Source of the DNA: Acholeplasmataceae bacterium
GTDB taxonomy: Bacteria; Bacillota; Negativicutes; Acidaminococcales; Acidaminococcaceae
Length of the DNA: 18,151 nucleotides
Assembly (NCBI GenBank): GCA_012719555.1
Contig: JAAYAE010000131.1
Location: 1 to 18,151, forward strand
Direction: 5' to 3'
How positions within the stretch are numbered: the stretch's first letter is position 1; each line of letters begins with the position of its first letter. Below the pieces are notes generated by a model that made no database searches, was not told where the DNA came from, and saw only the letters and a list, made by a program, of their open reading frames with translations. Below are positions 1 to 6,399 of the stretch, in pieces. The translations under genes were made by a program, and so were the position numbers.

Positions 1-114
1 ATACATAGCTCCGGTATCAATATAAATATAGTTTAATTTTTCGGCAACCATCTTTGCTATAGTACTTTTACCGGCACCGGCGGGACCATCGATGGCAATT
101 ACAGGTCTTATCAT
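1..114 (-). CDS. cmk: Cytidylate kinase, N-terminal 38 residues (runs off the left edge)
   Basis: CMP/dCMP kinase transfers phosphate from ATP to CMP or dCMP in cytosolic pyrimidine nucleotide metabolism. Only the start is present. The translation opens MIRPVIAIDGPAGAGKSTIA, with the Walker A loop GPAGAGKST at residues 10-18, and reaches YIDTGAMY at the window edge, which is the typical Cmk N-terminus. The ATG at 114 has a GAGGTG ribosome site about 7 nt upstream, and the start lies 4 nt after the stop of the FAD oxidoreductase, so it is the third gene of a rluB-oxidoreductase-cmk operon. The rest of the gene is outside the window. Identity is secure despite the truncation because the P-loop and the DTGAMY motif are both family-specific. 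Confidence 0.93.
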   Translation of the reverse strand, partial: MIRPVIAIDGPAGAGKSTIAKMVAEKLNYIYIDTGAMY

Positions 115-118
115 TGAA

Positions 119-1375
119 TCACACCTCGTTTTTAGATATTGTAGCAGCGGCTGTACCAGCCGCAAACCCAGATGAAAAAGCTGCTTGTAAATTATACCCA
201 CCGGTAAAACCGTCTACATCAATTACTTCTCCAGCTAAAAACAAAGCTTTAACTAATTTGGATTCAAGTGTCTTAGGATTAATTTCTTTAGTAGAAACAC
301 CACCAGCTGTTACAATAGCTTCAGACAATGGTCTCGTGCCAACAATCGGTACAGAAAAATTTTTTATGGTTTCTACGAACTTCTTCCTTTGTTCTTTAGT
401 TATTTGATTTATATCCTGATCTTGTTGCAAACAAGCAGCATCAATAATGACAGGAATCAGGCTCGAAGGCAATAAATCCTTTAAACCATTAGCTAACTTT
501 TTGCGACTGTACAAAGCAAAATCTCGCTGCACCCTAGCATCAAGTTTTTCCAATGACAAAGCAGGTTTTAAATCTATAAATAAATCCAAAGGATATTTGC
601 CATCTTTTTTGGCCTGAGCCACTACCTTGCTTAAAGAAAGTATAATAGGACCTGAAACGCCAAAATGAGTAAACAGCATTTCGCCAAATTCATGTCCCAA
701 AACTTCATTTTTGTAAACGATAGAAGCCGTTACATTTCGTAAGGACAAACCTTGCAAAGTGCTAATATAATCCATCTCACATTCTAAGGGCACAAGTGAA
801 GGTTTAAGAGGAACAATTGTGTGTCCTAACGCTTCCGCCATGTGATATCCGTCACCTGTTGAACCTGTACCAGGATAAGAAGCACCACCGGTTGCTAGGA
901 CCACAGCATCTGCTAATTCAGAACTTTTATCTGTACACCTAACGCCTATTGCCTTACCATCGAGTACTAAAATCTCCTGCACAGTTTTTTTGGTTAATAT
1001 CTTGCCACCGGCAAGATTAAAAATTTCTCTAAGTTTATCTACTACATCCATTGCACGATCAGAAACAGGGAACACCCGTCCGCCACGTTCTACTTTTGTT
1101 TTAAGTCCGTGGGACTCCAAAAGCTCCACCATATCAATATTAGAAAATTGACTAAAGGCTCCATACAAAAAGCGCCCATTACCCGGTAGCTGCTTTATTA
1201 ATTCTTGCGTAGTACAATCATTGGTAATATTGCAACGCCCCTTACCTGTTATTAGCAGCTTGCGTCCAATATTGGGCATTTTTTCGAAAATTATTACTTT
1301 TGCTCCTTGTTGCGCAGCCGCAATCCCTGCTAGCATTCCAGCAGCACCGCCACCTACAATTATTACTTTACACAT
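119..1375 (-). CDS. FAD-dependent oxidoreductase, HI0933/BaiN-like flavoprotein family
   Basis: A 418-residue flavoprotein. The N-terminus holds a dinucleotide-binding Rossmann motif (GGGAAG, residues 8-13, with the ribose-binding Glu at 31). It is followed by the family signature KLLITGKGRCNITN (39-52), an ATGG motif, and the C-terminal FAD contact GEVIDVDGFTGGYN. Length and motifs match the family annotated as aminoacetone oxidase-like or BaiN-like FAD-binding enzymes. The true substrate of most members is unknown, and the bile-acid role shown for BaiN should not be transferred. The ATG lies 8 nt inside the 3' end of rluB, preceded by a GGGG run in the rluB coding region, which suggests translational coupling. 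The stop is 4 nt before cmk. This rluB-oxidoreductase-cmk order recurs in Firmicutes. Family confident; reaction unknown. Confidence 0.88.
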   Translation of the reverse strand: MCKVIIVGGGAAGMLAGIAAAQQGAKVIIFEKMPNIGRKLLITGKGRCNITNDCTTQELIKQLPGNGRFLYGAFSQFSNIDMVELLESHGLKTKVERGGRVFPVSDRAMDVVDKLREIFNLAGGKILTKKTVQEILVLDGKAIGVRCTDKSSELADAVVLATGGASYPGTGSTGDGYHMAEALGHTIVPLKPSLVPLECEMDYISTLQGLSLRNVTASIVYKNEVLGHEFGEMLFTHFGVSGPIILSLSKVVAQAKKDGKYPLDLFIDLKPALSLEKLDARVQRDFALYSRKKLANGLKDLLPSSLIPVIIDAACLQQDQDINQITKEQRKKFVETIKNFSVPIVGTRPLSEAIVTAGGVSTKEINPKTLESKLVKALFLAGEVIDVDGFTGGYNLQAAFSSGFAAGTAAATISKNEV

Positions 1376-2120
1376 TCATCCCCACAGCCTTTAACAATTC
1401 TTTTAACTCGCCATCAGTGAGTTCTCGATAATCTCCACGTCTTAAATCTTCTAAATTCAAATTAGCCATATGTGTTCTTTTAAGCTGACGTACAGGATAC
1501 CCAATAAAATCACACATTCTCCGAATTTGACGATTACGTCCCTCATGAATTCTTATGGTAAAATTAGTAAGATTTTTTTCTGTATCGTAACCTAACAAAG
1601 TAACAACTGCCGGTGCCGTTAACCCATCATCAAGACGGACTCCCAAACGAAAAATATCCAACTTTTCTTGTGGTACAATTCCCGGAACAACAACATTATA
1701 GGTTTTATTTATTTCATTATGTGGGTGAGTTAGCTTTTGCGTTAATTCACCATCGTTAGTCAGCAAGAGCAATCCCTCAGTATTATAATCAAGTCGTCCT
1801 ACCGGAAATAAACGCTCAGGAATGTCACTTAATAAATCAGCTACGGTTTGACGACCCTGTGGATCAACCATAGTAGTTACAACTCCTCGTGGCTTATACA
1901 TAAGAATGTACATCTTGTGTTCTTGTTTTAATCCTTTTCCATCCACGGTTATAAACGCTTTCGATCCAACTTTAGTTCCCAATTCTGTGACTGTCTTACC
2001 ATTTACTTTAACTCTACCTGCCAAAATAATTTTCTCACATTCGCGCCTTGAGGCTATTCCAGCAGCAGCCATAACCTTTTGTAATCTTTCCTCTTTAACT
2101 TCTATATTCTTAACTTCCAT
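1368..2120 (-). CDS. rluB: 23S rRNA pseudouridine synthase, RluB/RsuA family
   Basis: This 250-residue enzyme isomerises a uridine in rRNA to pseudouridine. In Firmicutes the gene next to scpB usually encodes the RluB type acting on 23S rRNA. An N-terminal S4 RNA-binding domain (about residues 11-70, with the ASRRECEK helix) is followed by the catalytic core. The RLDxxTxG motif is GRLDYNTEG, so the catalytic Asp is residue 111. A later RIHEGRNRQIRRM segment is also family-typical. The start has an excellent GAGGAGG site 6 nt upstream. It is the first gene of a unit with the FAD oxidoreductase and cmk, and is separated from scpB by a terminator. A 7-bp hairpin lies just upstream of its ribosome site. 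Distinguishing RluB from RsuA or RluE rests on gene context. Confidence 0.9.
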   Translation of the reverse strand: MEVKNIEVKEERLQKVMAAAGIASRRECEKIILAGRVKVNGKTVTELGTKVGSKAFITVDGKGLKQEHKMYILMYKPRGVVTTMVDPQGRQTVADLLSDIPERLFPVGRLDYNTEGLLLLTNDGELTQKLTHPHNEINKTYNVVVPGIVPQEKLDIFRLGVRLDDGLTAPAVVTLLGYDTEKNLTNFTIRIHEGRNRQIRRMCDFIGYPVRQLKRTHMANLNLEDLRRGDYRELTDGELKELLKAVGMNV

Positions 2121-2136
2121 TATTTCCTCCTCTATA

Positions 2137-2154
2137 CTTCCCTCTTAAGGGAAG
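2137..2154 (-). other. Leader hairpin just upstream of the rluB ribosome binding site
   Basis: CTTCCCT and AGGGAAG form a perfect 7-bp stem around a 4-nt loop. The stem ends about 6 nt before the GAGGAGG site of rluB. No T-run follows it, so it is not a terminator. On the transcript, the CUUCC of the 5' arm could alternatively pair with GGAGG of the ribosome site (one G-U pair). The structure is seen; any regulatory role is a guess. Confidence 0.4.
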
Positions 2155-2287
2155 GTGTCAATAACTTTTATATGTAATTGACGTAGGGTTATTATTTTTC
2201 CCAGTGTTTATTTATACATTATCATTTTAACATACCAAAGCCACTAAAACATACTTTTCAGCAAAAAAAATATCCAGACATCTGCGC

Positions 2288-2315
2288 ACTATATAAATAA
2301 TAATCGAAACCACAA
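2288..2315 (-). promoter_or_regulatory. Possible promoter for rluB-oxidoreductase-cmk
   Basis: Reading the minus strand, TTGTGG and TATAGT are separated by 16 nt, just downstream of the scpB terminator. The -10 matches consensus at five of six positions and the -35 is weak. An alternative is an extended -10, TGTTAAAAT at 2224-2232, with no good -35. A promoter is expected in this gap because scpB is terminated, but which element is used cannot be decided from sequence. Confidence 0.35.
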
Positions 2316-2347
2316 AATAAAAACCGGAATCTTAGGACCCCGGTTTT
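2312..2347 (-). terminator. Rho-independent terminator at the end of scpB
   Basis: On the minus strand AAAACCGG (2347-2340) pairs with CCGGTTTT (2327-2320), followed by a T-rich tail (TTTATTTT). The 12-nt loop contains the TAA stop of scpB, so the 5' arm of the terminator lies in the last codons of the gene. It closes the M50 protease-trpS-scpA-scpB unit. Confidence 0.75.
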
Positions 2348-3018
2348 ATTTCTATTTTTTCTTGCTCCACATCTACATTTATTATATCTGTATCTGCAAC
2401 TTTTGCTGAAGTATTATCTATTTCTAACTTTTCATCTTTTAATGGTAACAATTCCCCATCTGCGGAAAAAAGGGCCCCTTCTTGCAGTTCTTCAGCTTTG
2501 GCCTCCAATATTTCTTCTGGAATTTCAGGAAGATCATTTAATGTATTTAACCCAAAGGTAGTTAAAAACACATCTGTAGTTACATACAAAATAGGATGAC
2601 CTAGTGCATCCTTACGGCCAGCTTCCGCAATAAGATTAGCGTCCAAAAGCGTATTAACTACGCCATCAACCTTAACCCCACGTATGGCTTCCATTTCAGA
2701 ACGGGTCACAGGTTGTTTAAACGCGACAATGGCTAAGGTTTCCATAGCGGCATTAGAAAGTTTTACTTCTTGTTTATTAATAAGTTTGTGAATTGTGCCA
2801 ATTAGCTCAGGTTTTGTTGTAAGCTGATATCCACCCGCCACCTTGCGCACAGTCAAACCTCTAGCTTCATTTTCATATTCTTGATTTAATTTTGTAAGTA
2901 TATTTCTCACTTCTTCAAGCGTCAATCCCATTACAGAAGATATCTTATCGTCAGACAAAGGTTCTCCTGCCGCAAACAGCAGAGCTTCCAGCTGTCCAAG
3001 CATCTGTACTTCAAACAT
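2332..3018 (-). CDS. scpB: Segregation and condensation protein B
   Basis: ScpB is the winged-helix accessory subunit of the SMC-ScpA-ScpB condensin, which compacts and segregates newly replicated origins. The 228-residue protein starts with the ScpB hallmark GQLEALLFAAGEPLS (8-22). It continues with the tandem winged-helix region, including LAIVAFKQPVTRSEMEAIRGV (about 95-115) and the GHPILYVTT strand. The last 60 or so residues are acidic and low in complexity, as is common for ScpB tails. The ATG has a GGGAGGAG site directly upstream, overlapping the end of scpA; only 3 nt separate the scpA stop from the scpB start, so translation is probably coupled and stoichiometry linked. Length is slightly above the usual 190-200 because of the tail. 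Confidence 0.93.
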   Translation of the reverse strand: MFEVQMLGQLEALLFAAGEPLSDDKISSVMGLTLEEVRNILTKLNQEYENEARGLTVRKVAGGYQLTTKPELIGTIHKLINKQEVKLSNAAMETLAIVAFKQPVTRSEMEAIRGVKVDGVVNTLLDANLIAEAGRKDALGHPILYVTTDVFLTTFGLNTLNDLPEIPEEILEAKAEELQEGALFSADGELLPLKDEKLEIDNTSAKVADTDIINVDVEQEKIEIKPGS

Positions 3019-3021
3019 TTT

Positions 3022-3729
3022 TTACTCCTCCCGTAGAAATAAATATATGGGTGCGAAGGCTTCTTTTTGACGGATGCTAATTTTTTTCAAACGTAACAAC
3101 TCTAATACAGCGAGAAAGGTTGCAATTTTTTCGCTGCGGTTTCCTACTTTATCAAGTGCTTTGCTAAAAGCAATGGCCTTACTGTTAAGATGCAGCAACG
3201 ATATAATATCACTCATTTTATCTTGAACATGGAATTCCTGCCGCGCAATAATTTGAGTTGTAATATCCTCCTCAGCAATAAGTCCTGCTAAAGCCACCAA
3301 TAAATCATTTAGAGTCATAGGTTTTATTTTACGACGAAAATTAGGCATATGCATTGGCGCTCTAGTGATGCACAAAGATGCTTGCGCCAAATTTTCTCGC
3401 AACCTTGCAGCCAAATTTTTTACTCTGCGATATTCAACTAACATTTCTACCAACATTTGCCGAGGGTCAGTTTCGTCCTCTTCATCAGAAACTAGTTGCT
3501 TTGGTAAAAGCATCTTAGACTTTATTTGTAGTAAAGATGCGGCCATTAGCAAAAATTCGCTGGCCACTTCAATACTATATTCTTTCATTTCGTTAATATA
3601 GGCAATATATTGCCCTGTAATCGAAACGATAGGAATATCATATATATCTATTTTGTCTTTTTCTATAAGATGAATTAATAAATCTAAAGGTCCTTCAAAA
3701 TCTTGGATATGGATCTTATAAATGCTCAT
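3022..3729 (-). CDS. scpA: Segregation and condensation protein A (kleisin)
   Basis: ScpA is the kleisin that bridges the SMC heads and binds ScpB in bacterial condensin. The 235-residue protein shows the conserved N-terminal SMC-neck-binding segment with FEGPLDLLIHLIEKDKIDIYD (about 11-31). A variable middle follows, then a C-terminal winged helix (about 160-235) that binds the SMC head cap, with FLAVLELLRLKKI. Length is normal for Firmicutes ScpA. The start lies 13 nt after the trpS stop, with a GCGGGG stretch as a modest ribosome site. It is the third gene of the M50-trpS-scpA-scpB unit. No smc gene is present in the window, which is normal since smc usually sits elsewhere. Confidence 0.94.
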   Translation of the reverse strand: MSIYKIHIQDFEGPLDLLIHLIEKDKIDIYDIPIVSITGQYIAYINEMKEYSIEVASEFLLMAASLLQIKSKMLLPKQLVSDEEDETDPRQMLVEMLVEYRRVKNLAARLRENLAQASLCITRAPMHMPNFRRKIKPMTLNDLLVALAGLIAEEDITTQIIARQEFHVQDKMSDIISLLHLNSKAIAFSKALDKVGNRSEKIATFLAVLELLRLKKISIRQKEAFAPIYLFLREE

Positions 3730-3742
3730 AAATGCCCCGCTC

Positions 3743-4735
3743 TTAGTAAATATTCATTGCTTTCTTAATTTCAGTCATATTAGCCGTAGCAATAGCTTGA
3801 GCTCGTTTAGCACCATAATCAAGTACTTCTTTAATGTATCCCGGTTTGTTTTTCAAATCTTCTCTGCGAGTGTGAATGTCAGCCAACAAAGAGTTCATCT
3901 TTTCTCCTAAACACTTTTTACATTGAACGCAACCTATTTCACCTGCACGGCATAAGCGTTCAATATTTGCAACTTCAGACTCGTTAAATGCCTTGTGGAA
4001 GGCAAAAACAATACAGACATCAGGATTGCCCTTATCAGTCTTCTTAATTCGCTTTGGATCGGTTATCATCATATTGATACGGTCCTGCATTTCTTTTGGA
4101 CCTGCGCCAAAAGGAATAGTATTGCCGTAAGATTTACTCATTTTACGACCATCAATACCCGGCAGAACTTTTGATTTTGAAAAAACAGCATGCGGTTCCG
4201 GGAATAAATCAGTTTTGTAAAGATTATTAAATCTGCGCACCATTTCTCTAGTTAATTCCAAATGTGCGGATTGATCTTCACCTACAGGTACGGCTGTGGC
4301 TTTATATAGCATAATATCAGCTGCCATAAGCACCGGATAGCCCAAGAAACCATAGGTGTTAATATCTTTACCCTGACTGCCAAGTTGTTGCAATTTATCT
4401 TTATAGGTCGGTACTCTTTCTAACCAAGACAAGGGCGTAGACATACCCAAAAGCAAAGAAAGTTCAGCATGTTCTTTTACATGTGATTGAATAAATATAA
4501 TATTCTTTTCCGGGTCAAGACCTGCGCTCAACCAGTCAAGAGCCATTTCTTGAATATTTTCTTGTAATTTTGAAGTATCATCGTAGGAAGATGTTAAAGA
4601 ATGCAAATCCACAATAGAGAAAATACATTCATAATCGTGTTGTAATTTTACCCAATTTTCTAATGCTCCCATATAATTTCCTAGATGAAAACGCCCTGAA
4701 GGCTGCATACCACTAAAAATACGATCTTTTACCAT
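3743..4735 (-). CDS. trpS: Tryptophanyl-tRNA synthetase, probable [4Fe-4S] type
   Basis: A class I synthetase that attaches tryptophan to tRNA-Trp. With the start at 4735 it is 330 residues, the usual bacterial TrpRS length. The HIGH-type motif is HLGN (17-20) in the context GMQPSGRFHLGN. The active-site segment AADIMLYKATAVPVGEDQ covers 138-155, and KMSKS is at 198-202. The C-terminal anticodon-binding half carries cysteines 241, 262, 269, 272 and 275. Their C-x20-C-x6-C-x2-C spacing resembles the iron-sulfur cluster site described in Thermotoga maritima TrpRS (C-x22-C-x6-C-x2-C). The frame is open to a GTG at 4768, but that codon lies inside the M50 gene without a good ribosome site, whereas the ATG at 4735 has GAGGT 8 nt upstream. 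No T-box leader is seen before the operon. Confidence 0.95.
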   Translation of the reverse strand: MVKDRIFSGMQPSGRFHLGNYMGALENWVKLQHDYECIFSIVDLHSLTSSYDDTSKLQENIQEMALDWLSAGLDPEKNIIFIQSHVKEHAELSLLLGMSTPLSWLERVPTYKDKLQQLGSQGKDINTYGFLGYPVLMAADIMLYKATAVPVGEDQSAHLELTREMVRRFNNLYKTDLFPEPHAVFSKSKVLPGIDGRKMSKSYGNTIPFGAGPKEMQDRINMMITDPKRIKKTDKGNPDVCIVFAFHKAFNESEVANIERLCRAGEIGCVQCKKCLGEKMNSLLADIHTRREDLKNKPGYIKEVLDYGAKRAQAIATANMTEIKKAMNIY

Positions 4736-4742
4736 GTCACTT

Positions 4743-4747
4743 ACCTC
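4743..4747 (-). promoter_or_regulatory. Ribosome binding site that fixes the trpS start
   Basis: GAGGT on the minus strand sits 7 nt before the ATG at 4735. It selects this start over the GTG at 4768, which would add 11 residues with no similarity to TrpRS N-termini. Confidence 0.75.
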
Positions 4748-4754
4748 TTTTTTA

Positions 4755-5378
4755 TTAGAATAACACACCTAAAACTAAATTTACTAGCCCCATATACAAA
4801 GTCACAAAAGGCGTGATAATAGTGCTAACTATACCTGTGAAACATATTGCTATTAAAATATACATGCTATAGGGAGCAATTGTTTGCTCATATGCATAGG
4901 CCCGTTGACTAGGCAGCAACGCCATCAGAATCTTTGACCCATCCAAAGGCGGGATTGGAATTAAATTAAAGAAAGCAAACCATACATTGTATAGTTGCAA
5001 CCACCGCAAAAATTGATAAACTCCTTGAGATAAAAATCCTAGCTTACCAAGGAATAAAATCAAAAAAGTTGCCAGAAAACATAAAAGCAAATTTGCACCC
5101 GGACCTGCAAAAGCGACTTTCATAATATCTTGTTTGTAGTTTTTGTAATACGAAGGATTAATACCTACAGGTTTAGCCCAGCCAAACCCAACCAAAATAA
5201 GCATTATAGCTCCCAGAAAATCTAAATGAGCCAAGGGATTCATTGTCAAACGGCCTTCTAATTTAGGCGTAGGATCTCCTAAGGAATATGATACTTGTCC
5301 ATGAGCATATTCATGGACAGTTATGGCAATAAGTAATGCCGGGATGCGAAAAATAATTCCAGAATCTAAACTTAACAT
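4755..5378 (-). CDS. Site-2 protease family (M50) membrane metalloprotease
   Basis: A polytopic zinc metalloprotease of the M50 family, short form without a PDZ domain (207 residues). HEYAH at 22-26 supplies two histidine ligands and the catalytic Glu23. The third ligand is Asp146 in the C-terminal NLIPIPPLDG motif (138-147). Hydrophobic segments at about 8-24, 53-68, 90-112, 126-142 and 170-205 fit four to six membrane helices. Such genes commonly precede trpS and scpAB in Firmicutes, but their substrates are unknown. An ATG at 5390 is in frame, yet GGAGGT lies 5-6 nt before the ATG at 5378 and actually overlaps the upstream ATG, so I use 5378. It is the first gene of its unit, behind a TATAAT promoter with a leader of roughly 110 nt. 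The trpS start follows 19 nt after its stop. Confidence 0.9.
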   Translation of the reverse strand: MLSLDSGIIFRIPALLIAITVHEYAHGQVSYSLGDPTPKLEGRLTMNPLAHLDFLGAIMLILVGFGWAKPVGINPSYYKNYKQDIMKVAFAGPGANLLLCFLATFLILFLGKLGFLSQGVYQFLRWLQLYNVWFAFFNLIPIPPLDGSKILMALLPSQRAYAYEQTIAPYSMYILIAICFTGIVSTIITPFVTLYMGLVNLVLGVLF

Positions 5379-5382
5379 ACTT

Positions 5383-5388
5383 ACCTCC
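5383..5388 (-). promoter_or_regulatory. Ribosome binding site that fixes the M50 protease start
   Basis: GGAGGT on the minus strand, 4 nt before the ATG at 5378. It overlaps the in-frame upstream ATG at 5390, making that earlier codon an unlikely start. Confidence 0.75.
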
Positions 5389-5469
5389 ATCTAATAACTA
5401 AACTATTTAAGTTGTTACAAAAGGCCCATATACCTCATATAAAAACAAACGTGAAATAGTTAATTTTTT

Positions 5470-5484
5470 AATTTTCTAAAATGT
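5470..5484 (-). promoter_or_regulatory. CodY-box-like sequence just inside the M50-trpS-scpAB transcript
   Basis: The minus-strand sequence ACATTTTAGAAAATT matches the published CodY consensus AATTTTCWGAAAATT at 12 of 15 positions, with a perfect right half. It starts within a few bases of the predicted transcription start, where a bound repressor would block initiation or elongation. Since codY is in this window the match is plausible, but the region is AT-rich and chance matches of this quality are common. Confidence 0.25.
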
Positions 5485-5493
5485 ATACACACC

Positions 5494-5522
5494 ATTATAC
5501 AGGATTTAGTGGTAAAAGTAAA
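5494..5522 (-). promoter_or_regulatory. Promoter of the M50-trpS-scpA-scpB operon
   Basis: On the minus strand TTTACT (5522-5517) and a perfect TATAAT (5499-5494) are 17 nt apart. The -35 overlaps the T-rich tail of the upstream terminator. Transcription would begin near 5487, leaving a leader of about 110 nt before the M50 start. Confidence 0.65.
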
Positions 5523-5554
5523 AGAAAAGGCTGATATTCCGTAGAACATCAACC
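5514..5554 (-). terminator. Strong terminator after the crotonase-fold gene
   Basis: On the minus strand GGTTGATGTTC and GAATATCAGCC form an 11-bp stem (two G-U pairs) closed by the tetraloop UACG in a C-G pair, a UNCG-type loop of high stability. TTTTCTTTTACTTTT follows. It ends transcription 14 nt beyond the stop of the gene. Confidence 0.85.
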
Positions 5555-5567
5555 CTTTAGACAGTTT

Positions 5568-6344
5568 TTATTTTCCTGTGAACTTTGGTGCCCGCTTTTC
5601 TTTAAAAGCCGCTATCCCTTCAGCACAATCTGCTGAACTTAAGCACAATGGCTGAACTGTCGCTTCGGTAAATAGTACATCACTTAGCTCCATATTAGTC
5701 TTGTTCAAAATTTCCTTAATAAGGCCTAACGCAATAGGGGCAGATGCCACCAGCCTCTGAGCCATAAGCTCAGTCGTTTCTTGCAAGGTTTCCGCTGAAC
5801 ATAAATGGTTAATCATACCAAGTTTCTCTGCTTCCTCTGCACTTATAATATCGGCCGTAAACATAAGCTCTTTGGCTTTATGAATACCAACTGTTTTAGG
5901 AAGAAAATAAAATCCCCCACAATCAGGAACCAATCCAACTTTAGAAAAACTTTGGGCAAAGCGTGCTGATTTAGAAGCGTATACCAAATCACATGCTAAC
6001 ATAAGATTGGCTCCTGCCCCGGCTGCTACGCCGTTAACCATAGCAATAATTGTTTTGGGAATAGTTGTTATTTTTTGTACCAGCCGCCCTACTTTTTCAA
6101 TAAATGCTTTTTGAGCTGTAGGACACGCTAATGTTTCCAAGTACGTTAAATCTCCTCCTGCACAAAAAGCCTTACCCTCCCCTGTAATAATTGCAACCCT
6201 AACTTCGCTGTCAGAAGTTACTTTGTCGAGAGCTTGGTGTAATTGTTCCACTAAGGTATCGTTGAAAGAATTTAAACTTTTAGGTCTATTTAACCTAATC
6301 CATGCCAGCCCGTCTTTTTTCTCATAAATTACATCCATATACAT
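5568..6344 (-). CDS. Crotonase-fold enzyme (enoyl-CoA hydratase/isomerase family), PaaG-like
   Basis: A 258-residue CoA-thioester enzyme of the crotonase superfamily, with a normal length. The first oxyanion-hole segment is AFCAGGDL (59-66) and the second is GVAAGAGANL (105-114). By position, the two glutamates used by classical hydratases appear to be replaced by Asn113 and Phe133. Asp141 in GLVPDCGG sits where isomerases of the PaaG type and 4-chlorobenzoyl-CoA dehalogenase carry their catalytic Asp. It is therefore more likely an isomerase-like member than a hydratase; the substrate is unknown. The ATG at 6344 has AAGGAGG 5 nt upstream; a second ATG two codons later is possible. No thiolase, acyl-CoA dehydrogenase or CoA ligase lies near it. 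The 55-nt gap from the phosphoesterase shows no terminator, so co-transcription is possible. Confidence 0.85.
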   Translation of the reverse strand: MYMDVIYEKKDGLAWIRLNRPKSLNSFNDTLVEQLHQALDKVTSDSEVRVAIITGEGKAFCAGGDLTYLETLACPTAQKAFIEKVGRLVQKITTIPKTIIAMVNGVAAGAGANLMLACDLVYASKSARFAQSFSKVGLVPDCGGFYFLPKTVGIHKAKELMFTADIISAEEAEKLGMINHLCSAETLQETTELMAQRLVASAPIALGLIKEILNKTNMELSDVLFTEATVQPLCLSSADCAEGIAAFKEKRAPKFTGK

Positions 6345-6399
6345 ATACGCCTCCTTAAGAATATATATTTACTGCATTTAATACGGAGCATTACACTGC

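Noticed and set aside
114..407. 97-codon open frame on the plus strand opposite the FAD oxidoreductase
   Set aside because: It is the complement of conserved C-terminal flavoprotein sequence, with an unlikely composition and no ribosome site.
2157..2162. Perfect TTGACA on the minus strand upstream of rluB
   Set aside because: Any -10 at normal spacing would fall in the hairpin or ribosome site, and the transcript would start after the ribosome site; no good -10 is present.
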